Shown: positions 1 through 8,746, counted from the first letter of the stretch. The stretch: DNA of 64,000 bases from Streptomyces sp. NA04227 (GCF_013364195.1 NZ_CP054918.1:682001-746000), one strand, 5' to 3'. The notes: a model not told the origin generated them from the sequence alone. Program-made: numbers and translations.

Positions 1-2
1 CG

Positions 3-167
3 TACAACGCGGGCCGTGCCGTGGGCGCCGTGTTCCCCACCCTGGTCGGCTTCCTCGCCGACAGCTGGGGTGTGGGCGGCGCCCTGGTCTTCGGCGCCCT
101 CGGCTACGGACTGGCCGTCGTGGCCCTGCTGGGGCTGCCCGAGACACAAGGTAGGGAACTGGTCTGA
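3..167 (+). CDS. MFS transporter, C-terminal end (partial)
   Basis: Only the last ~54 residues are present; the gene begins before the window. They form two hydrophobic helices separated by a short loop (VGFLADSWGVGGALVFGALG), and the end reads LPETQGREL. That LPET-x-G ending after the last membrane helix is typical of major facilitator superfamily carriers of the sugar or metabolite/H+ symporter type. The stop at 165-167 lies 70 nt before the pxpA start on the same strand. The transporter is therefore probably co-transcribed with the 5-oxoprolinase genes and may import their substrate or a related acid; that link is inference from position. The substrate cannot be read from this fragment. 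Confidence 0.75.
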   Translation, partial: YNAGRAVGAVFPTLVGFLADSWGVGGALVFGALGYGLAVVALLGLPETQGRELV

Positions 168-237
168 CCGGCCGGGGCCCGAACGGCCCCGCACCGCGGC
201 GCAGTTCCCACGACCGTCCGAGGAGAGGACGCAGCAC

Positions 238-1041
238 ATGACCGCCACCACGACCGCCGAGCCGCACCCGCGCGCGGCCGCCGCCCGGCCCGTCGACCTC
301 AACGCCGACCTGGGCGAGGGCTTCGGCCACTGGCGGCTGACCGACGACGAGGCGCTGCTGTCCGTGGTGACCAGCGCCAACGTCGCCTGCGGCTTCCACG
401 CCGGGGACGCCGTCACGATGCGCCGGGTCTGCGAGCTGGCCGTGGCGCACGGGGTACGCATCGGCGCCCAGGTCTCCTACCGCGACCTGGCGGGCTTCGG
501 GCGCCGCGCGATGGATGTCCCCGCCGAGGAGCTGGCGGCCGAAGTGGCGTACCAGATCGGCGCGTTGGAGGTCTTCGCCCGGGCGGCGGGCGGCCGGGTG
601 GCGTATGTGAAGCCGCACGGGGCGCTGTACAACCGGGTGGTCCACGACGAGGAACAGGCCGCGGCCGTGATCGAGGGCGTCCGGCTCGCGGGCGGGGCTC
701 TTCCGGTCCTCGGACTGCCCGGCTCACGGCTGCTCCGGGCCGCCGCCAAGTCCTCCCTGGTGGCCGTCGCCGAGGCCTTCGCCGACCGGGCGTACACCGA
801 CGAGGGCACGCTGGTGCCCCGCGGTTCGGCGGGCGCGGTGCTCAGCGACGCCGACGAGGTGGTGGCCCGCTCGGTGCGGATGGCCACGACGGGATGTGTC
901 ACCTCGGCGGGCGGACGCGAGATCAGAGTGCGGGCGCGGTCCCTGTGCGTGCACGGGGACACCCCCGGCGCGGTCGACCTCGCCCGCCGGGTGCGCCGGG
1001 CGCTGGCCGAGTCCGGCGCCGTCGTGGAGGCCTTCGCATGA
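238..1041 (+). CDS. pxpA: 5-oxoprolinase subunit PxpA (LamB/YcsF family)
   Basis: The 267-residue product belongs to the LamB/YcsF family. PxpA, B and C together form the bacterial ATP-dependent 5-oxoprolinase, which converts pyroglutamate to glutamate in the cytoplasm. Visible hallmarks are DLNADLGEGFG near the start, ANVACGFHAGD about 30 residues later, and KPHGALYN in the middle, the metal- and substrate-binding blocks of the family. The ATG at 238 is preceded by an AGGAGAGGA ribosome site; an in-frame upstream extension has no family similarity. Its stop overlaps the pxpB start by 4 nt (ATGA), indicating translational coupling. Length is slightly above the usual ~250 residues because of a 15-residue N-terminal tail. 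Confidence 0.93.
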   Translation: MTATTTAEPHPRAAAARPVDLNADLGEGFGHWRLTDDEALLSVVTSANVACGFHAGDAVTMRRVCELAVAHGVRIGAQVSYRDLAGFGRRAMDVPAEELAAEVAYQIGALEVFARAAGGRVAYVKPHGALYNRVVHDEEQAAAVIEGVRLAGGALPVLGLPGSRLLRAAAKSSLVAVAEAFADRAYTDEGTLVPRGSAGAVLSDADEVVARSVRMATTGCVTSAGGREIRVRARSLCVHGDTPGAVDLARRVRRALAESGAVVEAFA

Positions 1042-1667
1042 GGTGTCTGCCGGCCGGTGAGTCGGCGCTGCTCGTCGAACTGGCGGACGGCGAGCGGGCC
1101 GAGGCCCTGCACGCGGAGCTGCTGCGCCGCCGCGCCACCGGCGAACTGCGCGTGGTGGAGATCGTCCCCGCGGCCCGCACCGTGCTGCTCGACGGTGTCG
1201 AGAACCCGCGCCAACTGGCCGCGTGGCTCCGCGAGCTGCCCGTACCGCCGCTCGAAGCGCGGGCGGGCGGCGCCGTCGAGATCCCGGTGGTCTACGACGG
1301 GCCCGACCTGGCCGAGGTCGCCGCGCACTGGGGGCTCGGCGCACGCGAGGCCGCGCTCGCGCATGCCGCGACCGAGTTCCGGGTCGCCTTCTGCGGTTTC
1401 GCACCCGGCTTCGCCTACCTCACCGGCCTGCCCCAGAACCGGTCGGTGCCCCGGCGGGCCACCCCGCGGACGGCGGTGCCCAAGGGCTCCCTCGCGCTTG
1501 CGGGCCCGTACACCGGTGTCTATCCGCGCTCCTCGCCGGGCGGCTGGCAGCTCATCGGTACGACGGACCTGGAGATGTGGGACGCCGACCGCTCCCCCGC
1601 CGCGCTGCTCACCCCCGGGGCCCGGGTCAGATTCGTGCCGCGCCGTCTGCCGGGGGACGCGCCATGA
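1038..1667 (+). CDS. pxpB: 5-oxoprolinase subunit PxpB (KipI/AHS1 family)
   Basis: A 209-residue protein of the AHS1/KipI family, the second subunit of the three-part 5-oxoprolinase. The diagnostic segment FCGFAPGFAYLTGLP is followed by PKGSLALAGPYTGVYP and SPGGWQLIGTT, the conserved core of allophanate-hydrolase-subunit-1-like proteins. The ATG at 1038 overlaps the pxpA stop and the TGA at 1665 overlaps the pxpC start, so all three genes form one coupled operon. Older annotations call these proteins allophanate hydrolase subunits or KipI inhibitors. Having all three pxp genes in order makes the 5-oxoprolinase assignment preferable. Confidence 0.93.
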   Translation: MRCLPAGESALLVELADGERAEALHAELLRRRATGELRVVEIVPAARTVLLDGVENPRQLAAWLRELPVPPLEARAGGAVEIPVVYDGPDLAEVAAHWGLGAREAALAHAATEFRVAFCGFAPGFAYLTGLPQNRSVPRRATPRTAVPKGSLALAGPYTGVYPRSSPGGWQLIGTTDLEMWDADRSPAALLTPGARVRFVPRRLPGDAP

Positions 1668-2530
1668 CGGACCACGCGGTCTCGGTGGTACGACCCGGCG
1701 CGCTCACCACCGTCCAGGACTCCGGCCGCCCGGGCCACGCCCACCTCGGTGTGCCACGCTCCGGCGCACTCGACGCCCCGGCCGCCGCCCTCGCCAACCG
1801 CCTTGTCGGCAACGCCACTTCGGCCGCCGTCCTGGAGACCACCCTGGACGGCTGCGCACTGCGGCCCCGCCGCGCGCTCACGGTGGCCGTGACCGGTGCG
1901 CCCTGCTCCGTGACGGTGGACTCCCGGCCGGTGGCCTGGGGCGCGCCGGTACGGGTCCCGGCCGGTGCGCTGCTCGACGTGGGCCGGGCCCGGGCCGGGC
2001 TGCGCAGCTATCTGGCTCTCGCCGGAGGGGTCGAGGTCGAGCCCGTCCTGGGCAGCCGCTCGGCCGACCTGCTCTCCGGCCTGGGCCCCGCGCGGCTGAC
2101 GGAGGGCACCGTCCTCCCGCTCGGCACCCCCGCCACGCGGCCACCCGTCCTCGGACCGGTGCCGCACCCCGCACCGCCCCGCGAACTGGTGCTGCCCGTG
2201 ACCCCCGGACCCCGCGAGGACTGGTTCACCGACGGCGCGCTGCGCACCCTCACCCGGGCCCGCTACACCGTGTCGGCGGCGAGCAACCGCATCGGCCTGC
2301 GCACCGAGGGCCCGCCCCTGGAACGTGCCGTGACCGGCGAACTCCCCAGCGAAGGCCTGGTGTTGGGCGCCGTCCAGGTACCGCCGGACGGACGGCCCGT
2401 GGTGTTCCTGGCCGACCACCCGACCACCGGCGGCTATCCCGTGGTGGCCGTGGTCCGCACCCCCGCCCTGGCCGCAGCGGCACAGGCCGTCCCCGGCACA
2501 CCTGTCCGCTTCGTACGGACGGGTCACTGA
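1664..2530 (+). CDS. pxpC: 5-oxoprolinase subunit PxpC (KipA/AHS2 family)
   Basis: A 288-residue biotin-dependent-carboxylase-like protein of the AHS2/KipA family, the third 5-oxoprolinase subunit. The N-terminus VVRPGALTTVQDSGRPG and the following HLGVPRSGALD are the family signature. Later YLALAGGVEVEPVLGSRS and SNRIGLRTEG are also conserved, and the C-terminus contains FLADHPTTGGYPVVAVV. The start ATG overlaps pxpB by 4 nt. This is the last gene of the operon: the next gene on the right faces the opposite way. Confidence 0.93.
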   Translation: MTDHAVSVVRPGALTTVQDSGRPGHAHLGVPRSGALDAPAAALANRLVGNATSAAVLETTLDGCALRPRRALTVAVTGAPCSVTVDSRPVAWGAPVRVPAGALLDVGRARAGLRSYLALAGGVEVEPVLGSRSADLLSGLGPARLTEGTVLPLGTPATRPPVLGPVPHPAPPRELVLPVTPGPREDWFTDGALRTLTRARYTVSAASNRIGLRTEGPPLERAVTGELPSEGLVLGAVQVPPDGRPVVFLADHPTTGGYPVVAVVRTPALAAAAQAVPGTPVRFVRTGH

Positions 2531-2540
2531 GGGGGCGTAC

Positions 2541-2667
2541 GGCGCAAGTGCGCCGACTCGGCCTACGGGCGCGGGTCGTTGAAGTCCGCGTACGGCAAAA
2601 GCACCCACCTGGCGCCGGGACGAGCCGCTGAGCCTACGGGGACGCGCCGGTGATCTCCGCGTACGGC
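2541..2667. repeat. Hairpin and 35-bp imperfect direct repeat between convergent genes
   Basis: The 223-bp gap between pxpC and the convergent SGNH hydrolase holds a short hairpin (GGCGC-AAGT-GCGCC at about 2541-2554). It also has two related 35-bp units at 2562-2596 and 2633-2667. Each begins CCTACGGG and ends TCCGCGTACGGC, with a diverged middle. The hairpin is a plausible terminator; no function for the repeat is evident. No convincing coding sequence is seen here. Confidence 0.5.
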
Positions 2668-2753
2668 CCGGCCGCGGCCACCGTCGATGCCGCACCGCCG
2701 GAGCGCACCCGGGCCCGGTCGTCCGTCCGGGCCCGCCCTGTCGCGCGCCCCGC

Positions 2754-3608
2754 TCAGGCCGCGTCGCGGCGTTCGGTCACGGTCAGCGAGGCGAGGGCGG
2801 AGGCGACCGCGGCCGAGGCGCTGAGGTCCAGGCGTGCGCTGGTTCCGCGCGCCCGGTGCCGCGCCTCGTCCATGGCCAGGGTCAGCAACTGCGGGAGCAG
2901 ATCGGTGCAGCGGCGTGCCATCCAGGCGGTGCCCGCGGTCGCCAGCCAGAACAGGACGGTCGCCCGGGACGGCGGTTTCATCTCCGCGAGCGGGGACGGC
3001 GACGGCCCCACCGGGATGCCCTCCGCCGCCAGGAGCCGGTGGAACCGCACGGCGAGCGCACGGTGCCCGGTCTCCGAGGGATGCATCCGGTCCGCGCTCC
3101 ACATGGCCTTCTGCATCACCCAGTCGCCCTCGCAGGCGTGCAGATGCAGCGCACCGTGCCGCTCGGACAGCGCGTGCACCACGGTGTTCACCGCGCGCCC
3201 GCGTCGTGCGAGCGGCCGGGCGAGCGCCCCCGGCAGCCGGAGCATGGTTCCGGGGTCGGGCAGGCAGGCGGTGACGACCACCGTGCCCTGTGCCCGCAGC
3301 CGCGCGTACACCTCGTCCAGCCGTGCCGCCACGGCATGGATGTCGAAGGTGCGGCGCAGGGTGTCGTTCACGCCGACGAGTACGGACGCCACGTCCGGCC
3401 TCATCTCCAGTGCGGCGGGCGTCTGTTGGGCCAGCACATCCGCCGTCTGGGCCCCGCTGACCGCGAGGTTGTGGAAGTCCGCCGGGCAGTCGGCGGTCCC
3501 CAGGCCCTCGGCGAGCAGCGCGGCCCAGCCACGCCAGGCACGGTCCACGCGGTCGCCCACACCCTCGGTGAGGGAGTCGCCGAGCGCCACGTAGCGCAGG
3601 GGTCTCAT
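2754..3608 (-). CDS. SGNH/GDSL-type esterase or lipase
   Basis: A 284-residue SGNH-fold hydrolase. Block I is ALGDSLTEG with the nucleophile Ser12, followed by a NLAVSGAQTADV block with the oxyanion-hole Gly, GVND (block III) and SADRMHPSETGH, which carries the catalytic Asp-x-x-His. There is no signal peptide, so it is probably cytoplasmic and would act on an acyl ester of an unknown substrate. The ATG at 3608 overlaps the stop of the upstream glycosyltransferase by 4 nt. This coupling suggests the enzyme edits or deacylates the product made by the two glycosyltransferases (inference). The C-terminal ~70 residues are a less conserved alpha-helical extension. Confidence 0.88.
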   Translation of the reverse strand: MRPLRYVALGDSLTEGVGDRVDRAWRGWAALLAEGLGTADCPADFHNLAVSGAQTADVLAQQTPAALEMRPDVASVLVGVNDTLRRTFDIHAVAARLDEVYARLRAQGTVVVTACLPDPGTMLRLPGALARPLARRGRAVNTVVHALSERHGALHLHACEGDWVMQKAMWSADRMHPSETGHRALAVRFHRLLAAEGIPVGPSPSPLAEMKPPSRATVLFWLATAGTAWMARRCTDLLPQLLTLAMDEARHRARGTSARLDLSASAAVASALASLTVTERRDAA

Positions 3609-4786
3609 GCCACACCCTCCCGGGCACCGTCCCGGTCGAGTTGCTTGCTCGTGGGCACCTTGACGTCGGCGTCGTGCGCGCGCAGGAAGCCCTCCACGGC
3701 GGCGCCCCAGCCGAAGCACTCCGCCCGCGCCCTGGCCGCCTCGCGGCGCTCGGCCTCGGGCAGGTCGAGCAGGGCGCGTACCGCGTCGGCGAAGGCCTCG
3801 CCGTTGTCCGCCGCGGTGGCCCCGGCCTCGCCCACCACCTCGCCGAGCGCGGAGGAGGAACTGGCCACCACCGGCGTACCGCAGGCCATCGCCTCCAGCG
3901 CGGCGAGCCCGAAGGTCTCGGCGGGCCCGGGCGCCAGGCAGATGTCGGCGGTGGCCTGGAGGGCGCCGAGCTCCTCGCGGTCGTCCACGTGCCCGAGGAA
4001 GGTGACGGGCAACCGGCGTTCGGCGGCGCGCTGTTCGAGCCTGCCGCGCAGCGGTCCGTCCCCGGCGACGACCAGGACCGCCCGCTCACCGCGGCGGACC
4101 AGTTCCTCCATCGCCTCCAGCGCGGTCCACGGCCGCTTCTCCACGGACAGCCGCGAGCACATCACCAGCATCAGCTCGTCGCCGCGGGCGTGGCGCTCGC
4201 GCAGCCAGGGGTCCCGCAACCCGGGGTGCCGGTCGGAGACGTCGACGCCGAGCGGGGCCCGTACGACGTTGCGGGCGCCGATGCGGACGAACTCCCGCTC
4301 GGCCCACTCCGTCGTACACACCACACGCGCGTACGCCCGGGCGGTACGGGTGTTGAAGAAGTCGGCCGCCCGGCGGGCGTTGTCCTCGGACAGGCCCCAG
4401 GTGCGCAGCACTCCGTGCGCGGTCTCGTGGGAGACCATCATGGCGGGCACCCGGGCGCGCCGGGCCCATTGGCCGGTCCAGCGCAGGGTCGTACGGTCGG
4501 ACACCTCCAGCCGGTCCGGCGCCAGGTCCTCCAGGAGCCGGGTGAGACGGCCCTTGTTGATCAGGACCCGGTAACCGCCGGTGTTGGGCAGCAGGGGTCC
4601 GGGCAGGGTGATCACCCTGCCCTGCTCGGTCTCGCGGTCGTCGGCGCGGTCGCCGGGGACGATGAGCACCGGCTCGTGCCCGGCGGCCCGGTACCCGGCG
4701 CCGAGTTCGCGCAGCGCCGTGCGCAGTCCGCCGGAGGCGGGCGCGACGAAGTTGGCGAGCCGGACGATCCTCAGCGGGCCGCTCAT
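3605..4786 (-). CDS. Glycosyltransferase family 4 protein
   Basis: A 393-residue GT-B fold glycosyltransferase of the GT4 type. The N-terminal acceptor domain starts IVRLANFVAPASGGLRTAL. The C-terminal nucleotide-sugar domain shows VVAGDGPLRGRLE, FLGHVDDREELGAL and AETFGLAALEAMACGTPVV, where the Glu residues of the E-x7-E motif bind the donor ribose and phosphate. It sits in a minus-strand operon between another GT4 enzyme (4-nt overlap upstream) and the SGNH hydrolase. The acceptor is unknown; actinobacterial phosphatidylinositol mannosides or other glycolipids are candidates. It is likely a peripheral membrane enzyme. Confidence 0.88.
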   Translation of the reverse strand: MSGPLRIVRLANFVAPASGGLRTALRELGAGYRAAGHEPVLIVPGDRADDRETEQGRVITLPGPLLPNTGGYRVLINKGRLTRLLEDLAPDRLEVSDRTTLRWTGQWARRARVPAMMVSHETAHGVLRTWGLSEDNARRAADFFNTRTARAYARVVCTTEWAEREFVRIGARNVVRAPLGVDVSDRHPGLRDPWLRERHARGDELMLVMCSRLSVEKRPWTALEAMEELVRRGERAVLVVAGDGPLRGRLEQRAAERRLPVTFLGHVDDREELGALQATADICLAPGPAETFGLAALEAMACGTPVVASSSSALGEVVGEAGATAADNGEAFADAVRALLDLPEAERREAARARAECFGWGAAVEGFLRAHDADVKVPTSKQLDRDGAREGVA

Positions 4787-5907
4787 GCCGCCACCGCCGT
4801 ACGCTCGCGCAGCACCTCGGCGTAGTGGTCGATGAGCTGGTCGCCGATCGTGGCCCAGGTGCGCTTTTCGACAGTGGCCCGTCCGGCGGCGCCCTGTGCG
4901 GCGCGCAACTGCGGGTCGGCCTGGAGCTTGGCGACGGTGTCCCGCAGGGCGTCGGCGTCCATCGGCGGCACCAGGAAACCGGTACGGCCGTGGTCGACGA
5001 GGTCGATCGGGCCGCCCGCGGCGGGGGCGACCACGGGCACGGCGGAGGCCATGGCCTCCTGCACGGTCTGACAGAAGGTCTCGAACGGTCCGGTGTGCGC
5101 GAACACGTCGAAGGACGCGAAGATCCGCGCCAGGTCGTCGCCGGTCCTGCGACCGAGGAAGGCGGCGCCGGGCAGGGCCGAGCGCAGCCCCTCCTCGCTG
5201 GGCCCGTCGCCGACCACGACGACCTTGACGCCCGGCAGTGCGCAGACGCCGCTGAGCAGTTCGACGTGCTTCTCCTGCGCGAGGCGGCCGACGTAGCCGA
5301 CTATCAGCTCGCCGTCCGGGGCGAGTTCACGCCGCAACGCCTCGTCGCGGCGGTCGGGCCGAAACCGTTCGGTGTCCACGCCGCGCGCCCACAGCTTCAC
5401 CCGGGGCACACCGTGCGCCTCCAGGTCCTTGAGCGAGACGCTGGACGGGGCGAGCGTGAGGTCGGCGGCGGCGTGCACATTGCGGATCCGCCGCCAGGCG
5501 GCGGCCTCACCCGCGCTGATGTACGTACGGGCGTACCCCGCGAGGTCGGTCTGGTAGACGGCCACGGCGGGCAGCCGCAGCCGGGACGCGGCGGCCATGC
5601 CGCGCACCCCGAGGACGAAGGGGCTGGCGAGATGAACGATGTCGGCCCGGTGTGCGGTGAGGGTCGCGGCGACCCTGCGGCTGGGGAGAGCGACACGGAC
5701 CTGCGGGTATCCGGGGAGGGAGATGGAGGGGACGCGCACGACGGGGCACGGCGCCTCGCTGTCGTCGCCCGCGCCCGAAGCGGTGGTGGGCGCGATGACG
5801 AGCGGGTCATGACCGCGCGCGACGAGATGCCGGGCGGTCTGGATGGCGCAGTGCGCCACGCCGTTGACGTCGGGGGGAAAGGATTCGGTCACGATGACGA
5901 CACGCAT
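4783..5907 (-). CDS. GDP-mannose-type alpha-mannosyltransferase-like GT4 enzyme
   Basis: A 374-residue GT4 glycosyltransferase resembling the actinobacterial MgtA/PimB group. It begins MRVVIVTESFPPDVNGVAH, the Gly-rich acceptor-side loop, then has HLASPFVLGVRGM, and the donor domain has VGYVGRLAQEKHVELL, VVVGDGPSEEGL and TFCQTVQEAMASAVPVV. The likely reaction is transfer of a hexose (mannose in characterised relatives) to a lipid at the inner face of the membrane; the specific acceptor is inference. The ATG at 5907 is chosen because similarity starts exactly there. In frame, open sequence continues far upstream, but it is only the antisense of neighbouring sequence. The gene's 3' end overlaps the second glycosyltransferase by 4 nt. 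Confidence 0.87.
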   Translation of the reverse strand: MRVVIVTESFPPDVNGVAHCAIQTARHLVARGHDPLVIAPTTASGAGDDSEAPCPVVRVPSISLPGYPQVRVALPSRRVAATLTAHRADIVHLASPFVLGVRGMAAASRLRLPAVAVYQTDLAGYARTYISAGEAAAWRRIRNVHAAADLTLAPSSVSLKDLEAHGVPRVKLWARGVDTERFRPDRRDEALRRELAPDGELIVGYVGRLAQEKHVELLSGVCALPGVKVVVVGDGPSEEGLRSALPGAAFLGRRTGDDLARIFASFDVFAHTGPFETFCQTVQEAMASAVPVVAPAAGGPIDLVDHGRTGFLVPPMDADALRDTVAKLQADPQLRAAQGAAGRATVEKRTWATIGDQLIDHYAEVLRERTAVAA

Positions 5908-6020
5908 ACCCGTGTTGTCGTCGTACCGGACGTGGCCTTGCCAACGTCGATCTTTCTGGCTGAAGAACGTCCCGTGAGCGTTCCTCGTCGCCTGCCGTTC
6001 GTATGACAGGAACGTCCGTT

Positions 6021-7439
6021 TTAGCCGGCCCCGCCATCGGGTCCGATACGGCTGCGTACGGCTGTCTGCACCTCCGCCTCCTCGGCGGGGTCCGTTGCCA
6101 GACGCCGGAGTTGGTCGACGACGCGGGCATCCGCCGTCTCCGCGTGCCGGGCCGCCACCTCGCGGGTGGACTCCTCGCAGTCCCACAGGCACTCGACGGC
6201 GAACGCGGCCGCGAAGCCCGGGTCGGTGACCGCAAGGGCGCGAGCCGCCCTGCCGCGGAGTTGTGACGAGGCCGTCTCGCGATAGACGTGCCGCAGTACC
6301 GGGGCGGCGGTCAGGATGCCGAGCCGTCCGGCGCCGTCGACGAGCGGCCACAGAGTCGGGGCGTCGCAGCCCTCCCGGCGCACCGCGTCGCGCAACGCCG
6401 CGAGCACCAGGGCGCTGTCGCCCCGCGCTCCTCGGCAGGCCAGTACGCGCCCCGCCGCGGCGCCGAGTTCGTCGGGCCGCGGGGCCCATTGCCGGGCCCG
6501 GGCCAGCGCCACCGCGCTCCGCATGCGTTCGAAGGCGTCCACGGCCGCGTCGGCGACCGGTCCGGGCCCCTCGGCCACCGCGGCCTCCACGAGCGGGAAG
6601 ACACGGGGGTCCTGGGAGTCGGCGAGATAGCGCAGCGCGGTGCAGCGCGCCGCCTCGTCCCCGCCGCGGGCCGTCGCCACGATCTGCTCGCGGTCGTCGG
6701 CTCCGGCGACCGCCGCCAGGCAGCGGGCGGCGGGCACGTGCAGGACGGCGCCGCGGCTCAGTCCTTCGCGGGCCCAGTCGAAGACCGCCTCGACGCTCCA
6801 GTCGGGGCGCGGTCCGCTCGGCCTCATCTGGCGCTGCCAGCGGTCGAAGCAGCCCTGCTCCTGGGCGGCCCGCACCCGCTCGCCGATCCCGGGCCGCGGG
6901 TCGGCGGCCCACAGCCGCCAGGGCCGTGGTTCGAAGGCGTCGCGCACCATGGTGGCGAGTTCCGCCTCGCCCTCGGGGGTGTGCGGGAATCTGGCCAGGA
7001 TCCGGGGGGCCAGCGCCGTCAGGGCGGCGTCGTCGTCGCGCAGGGCCAACTCGTCCAGCGCCCAGGCCCAGTTGTTGCCCTCGGCGGCGTAGCGCCGCAA
7101 CAGGTTCAGGGCGTCCGGCCTGCCGTAGGAGGCGAGGTGCCCGAGCACGGACAGCGCGAGTCCGGTACGGCAGTCCTCGGAGTCGAGTACGTCCTCGATG
7201 TCGAAGAGGTGGCGCTCGAGCTCGTCGAGGCCGCCGTCGAGGTCGACGAAGAGCCGTGCGTAGTACAGGGAGCGGTTCTCCACCTGCCAGTCGTGGCGGG
7301 GGTCGTGGCGCACGCACTGATTGAGTGCCGCGAGCGCCTCGGAGCGGGGGGCGGTGAGCGCGTGCAGCGTGCCATCGCCGCGGCCCCGCTGGAGCAGGCC
7401 GAGCAGCGTGCCGCTCGGCGCTATGACCGGTTCGAACAT
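6021..7439 (-). CDS. HEAT-repeat-like protein
   Basis: A 472-residue protein with no catalytic motif, made largely of Ala/Leu/Arg-rich helices arranged as repeated helical pairs: ALSVLGHLASYGRPDALNLL, CTALRYLADSQDPRVFPLVE and AARALAVTDPGFAAAF each look like HEAT/PBS-lyase-type repeat units. Such alpha-solenoids usually serve as protein-binding scaffolds. The N-terminus MFEPVIAPSGTLLGLLQRG begins at an ATG at 7439. An in-frame upstream extension is open but looks non-coding. The gene is co-directional with the glycosyltransferases, with a 113-bp gap, so joint transcription is possible but not shown. No specific function can be assigned. Confidence 0.8.
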   Translation of the reverse strand: MFEPVIAPSGTLLGLLQRGRGDGTLHALTAPRSEALAALNQCVRHDPRHDWQVENRSLYYARLFVDLDGGLDELERHLFDIEDVLDSEDCRTGLALSVLGHLASYGRPDALNLLRRYAAEGNNWAWALDELALRDDDAALTALAPRILARFPHTPEGEAELATMVRDAFEPRPWRLWAADPRPGIGERVRAAQEQGCFDRWQRQMRPSGPRPDWSVEAVFDWAREGLSRGAVLHVPAARCLAAVAGADDREQIVATARGGDEAARCTALRYLADSQDPRVFPLVEAAVAEGPGPVADAAVDAFERMRSAVALARARQWAPRPDELGAAAGRVLACRGARGDSALVLAALRDAVRREGCDAPTLWPLVDGAGRLGILTAAPVLRHVYRETASSQLRGRAARALAVTDPGFAAAFAVECLWDCEESTREVAARHAETADARVVDQLRRLATDPAEEAEVQTAVRSRIGPDGGAG

Positions 7440-7740
7440 GGGATACAGCCTCACATCGAGAGTCGACGCAACCGGGGACCGTGCACTACCTGGCTGCGTG
7501 ACAACACGTCGGGGTGCCCGTCGTCTCGTGCTTGCTGCTGACCATGTTCCTCTGCCTCTCGTCGGTGGCCCGCGCAGGGCCGTCCACGGTCCACGCGGTG
7601 CGTGAGCATCTGCCCCGCCGTCGCGTCCGTGAATCACGACGTCATGATGACCCAGCCGTTCTCGTCACCGCGACCAGATTTCCCACGACCCGGTGACATC
7701 TCCCCGTCATCCGCCGTTTCCCCAGGTCGTCCCGGGTATG
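7440..7740. other. Intergenic region upstream of the HEAT-like gene
   Basis: About 300 bp without a supported gene. It lies between the start of the HEAT-like gene and the stop of the ankyrin gene, both on the minus strand, so it should contain the promoter for the HEAT-like gene. Open frames across it are short and lack codon bias. I see no strong hairpin or recognisable operator. Confidence 0.5.
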
Positions 7741-8133
7741 TCAGGCGGCGCCGAAAAGTTCGAGCAGCTCTGTCCTGCCGAACATTCTGGCTGTCTCGAC
7801 GGCTGAGGGTACCCCTGCGGAAGGATCTGCTCCGCTTTCGAGGAGCGCCCGCACCACCTCGTCCTCACCCTTGAACACCGCTCCGGCGAGCGGACTCTGG
7901 CCACGGTCGTTGATCCGGCCCGGCTCGGCGCCGCGCTCGAGCAGGGCCCGTACCGTCGCGGGATGGCCGTGATAGGCGGCCAGCATCAGCAGCGAATCGC
8001 CGCGGTCGTTGGTGAGATCCACCGGGACTCCGGCGTCCACATAGGCGGCGAGCGCCGCCGCGTCACCGGTCCGGGCCATCGCGAAGACCCTCCCCGCCAG
8101 TTCCACCACTTCGACATCGGGGGCTTCGCTCAT
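7741..8133 (-). CDS. Ankyrin-repeat protein
   Basis: A 130-residue protein with about three ankyrin repeats. The clearest are DRGDSLLMLAAYHGHPATVRALLERGAEP and the following unit DRGQSPLAGAVFKGEDEVVRALLESGADP, each with the G-x-TPL-like turn and the ALLExGA(D/E)P end helix. It is cytoplasmic with no signal or catalytic residues, so a protein-interaction role is expected; the partner is unknown. The start at 8133 (MSEAPDV) is preceded by GGGGAAAGGTGG on the minus strand. An upstream in-frame ATG at 8187 lacks such a site. Small ankyrin proteins of this size are common in Streptomyces. Confidence 0.87.
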   Translation of the reverse strand: MSEAPDVEVVELAGRVFAMARTGDAAALAAYVDAGVPVDLTNDRGDSLLMLAAYHGHPATVRALLERGAEPGRINDRGQSPLAGAVFKGEDEVVRALLESGADPSAGVPSAVETARMFGRTELLELFGAA

Positions 8134-8421
8134 GGCTGACCGGCCACCTTTCCCCTGCTCCGCCGCCCGGATCCGCGGCGCCGCCACGTTCGCGTGAAAC
8201 CGACAGGCTACTGCGCGCGTACCCCCTCACCGACATACCGGCGAGCCGCAGGATCACCCCTGCCCGCACTCCACTCGCGCCGCGTCACACCCTCGCCCCA
8301 TAACCCCCTGAACAGCCAACTGTCCACTGATTTCCCCATTTGCACCTTTAGTCAGATAGACACATGCTGTGACCCTGGAAGCACTCATGGTGATAAACCC
8401 TCGCCTACCAGGAGAACTCTC

Positions 8422-8616
8422 ATGATTCTGTCCGTCTCGGGTGTCGTCCTCCTCGGAATCATCGTCTTCGTGCTCTTCCGCAAGGACGGGCTCAAGGCCT
8501 CGCACGCCGTCGTCTGCGCGCTGTTCGGCTTCTACATCGCGGGCACCGCCCTCGCGCCCAGCATCGAGGCGGGAGGCGCGAGCCTCGCCAACATCCTCGG
8601 CGGAATCAAGTTCTGA
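8422..8616 (+). CDS. Small two-helix membrane protein next to FtsK-like gene
   Basis: A 64-residue membrane protein. Helix one is ILSVSGVVLLGIIVFVLF, followed by a basic turn RKDGLKASHAVV. Helix two, VVCALFGFYIAGTALAP, is followed by a short Gly-rich tail ending NILGGIKF. The ATG at 8422 is preceded by AGGAGAAC. Proteins of this size and layout (K-x-x-HA-V-x-x-LFGF-x-x-A-T-x-L-AP) commonly precede FtsK/TraB-type translocases on Streptomyces integrative elements. Here the next gene, 130 bp downstream, is such a translocase. It is probably a membrane partner of that ATPase (inference). Confidence 0.82.
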   Translation: MILSVSGVVLLGIIVFVLFRKDGLKASHAVVCALFGFYIAGTALAPSIEAGGASLANILGGIKF

Positions 8617-8746
8617 CCTGGCCGGCCGGGCCCGGACTCCAGGAGCCCGACCCCGGGAGCTGGGGCCCGAGTCCGCTCCGCGTCCCGAGTCCCCGCATTC
8701 CCCGAACCCCTGAATCCCCGCATTCACGAACTCCAGGAGACAGCCC

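Noticed and set aside
2563..4089. Long minus-strand open frame ending in the plausible-looking WVLLPYADFNDPRP
   Set aside because: It lies out of frame over the SGNH hydrolase and glycosyltransferase genes and has Pro/Ser/Arg-skewed shadow composition. The tail is a by-product of the 35-bp repeat region.
4783..7317. 844-codon frame spanning the GT4 gene and the HEAT-like gene
   Set aside because: The first ~470 codons are an out-of-frame shadow of the HEAT-like gene; real similarity begins at the ATG at 5907.
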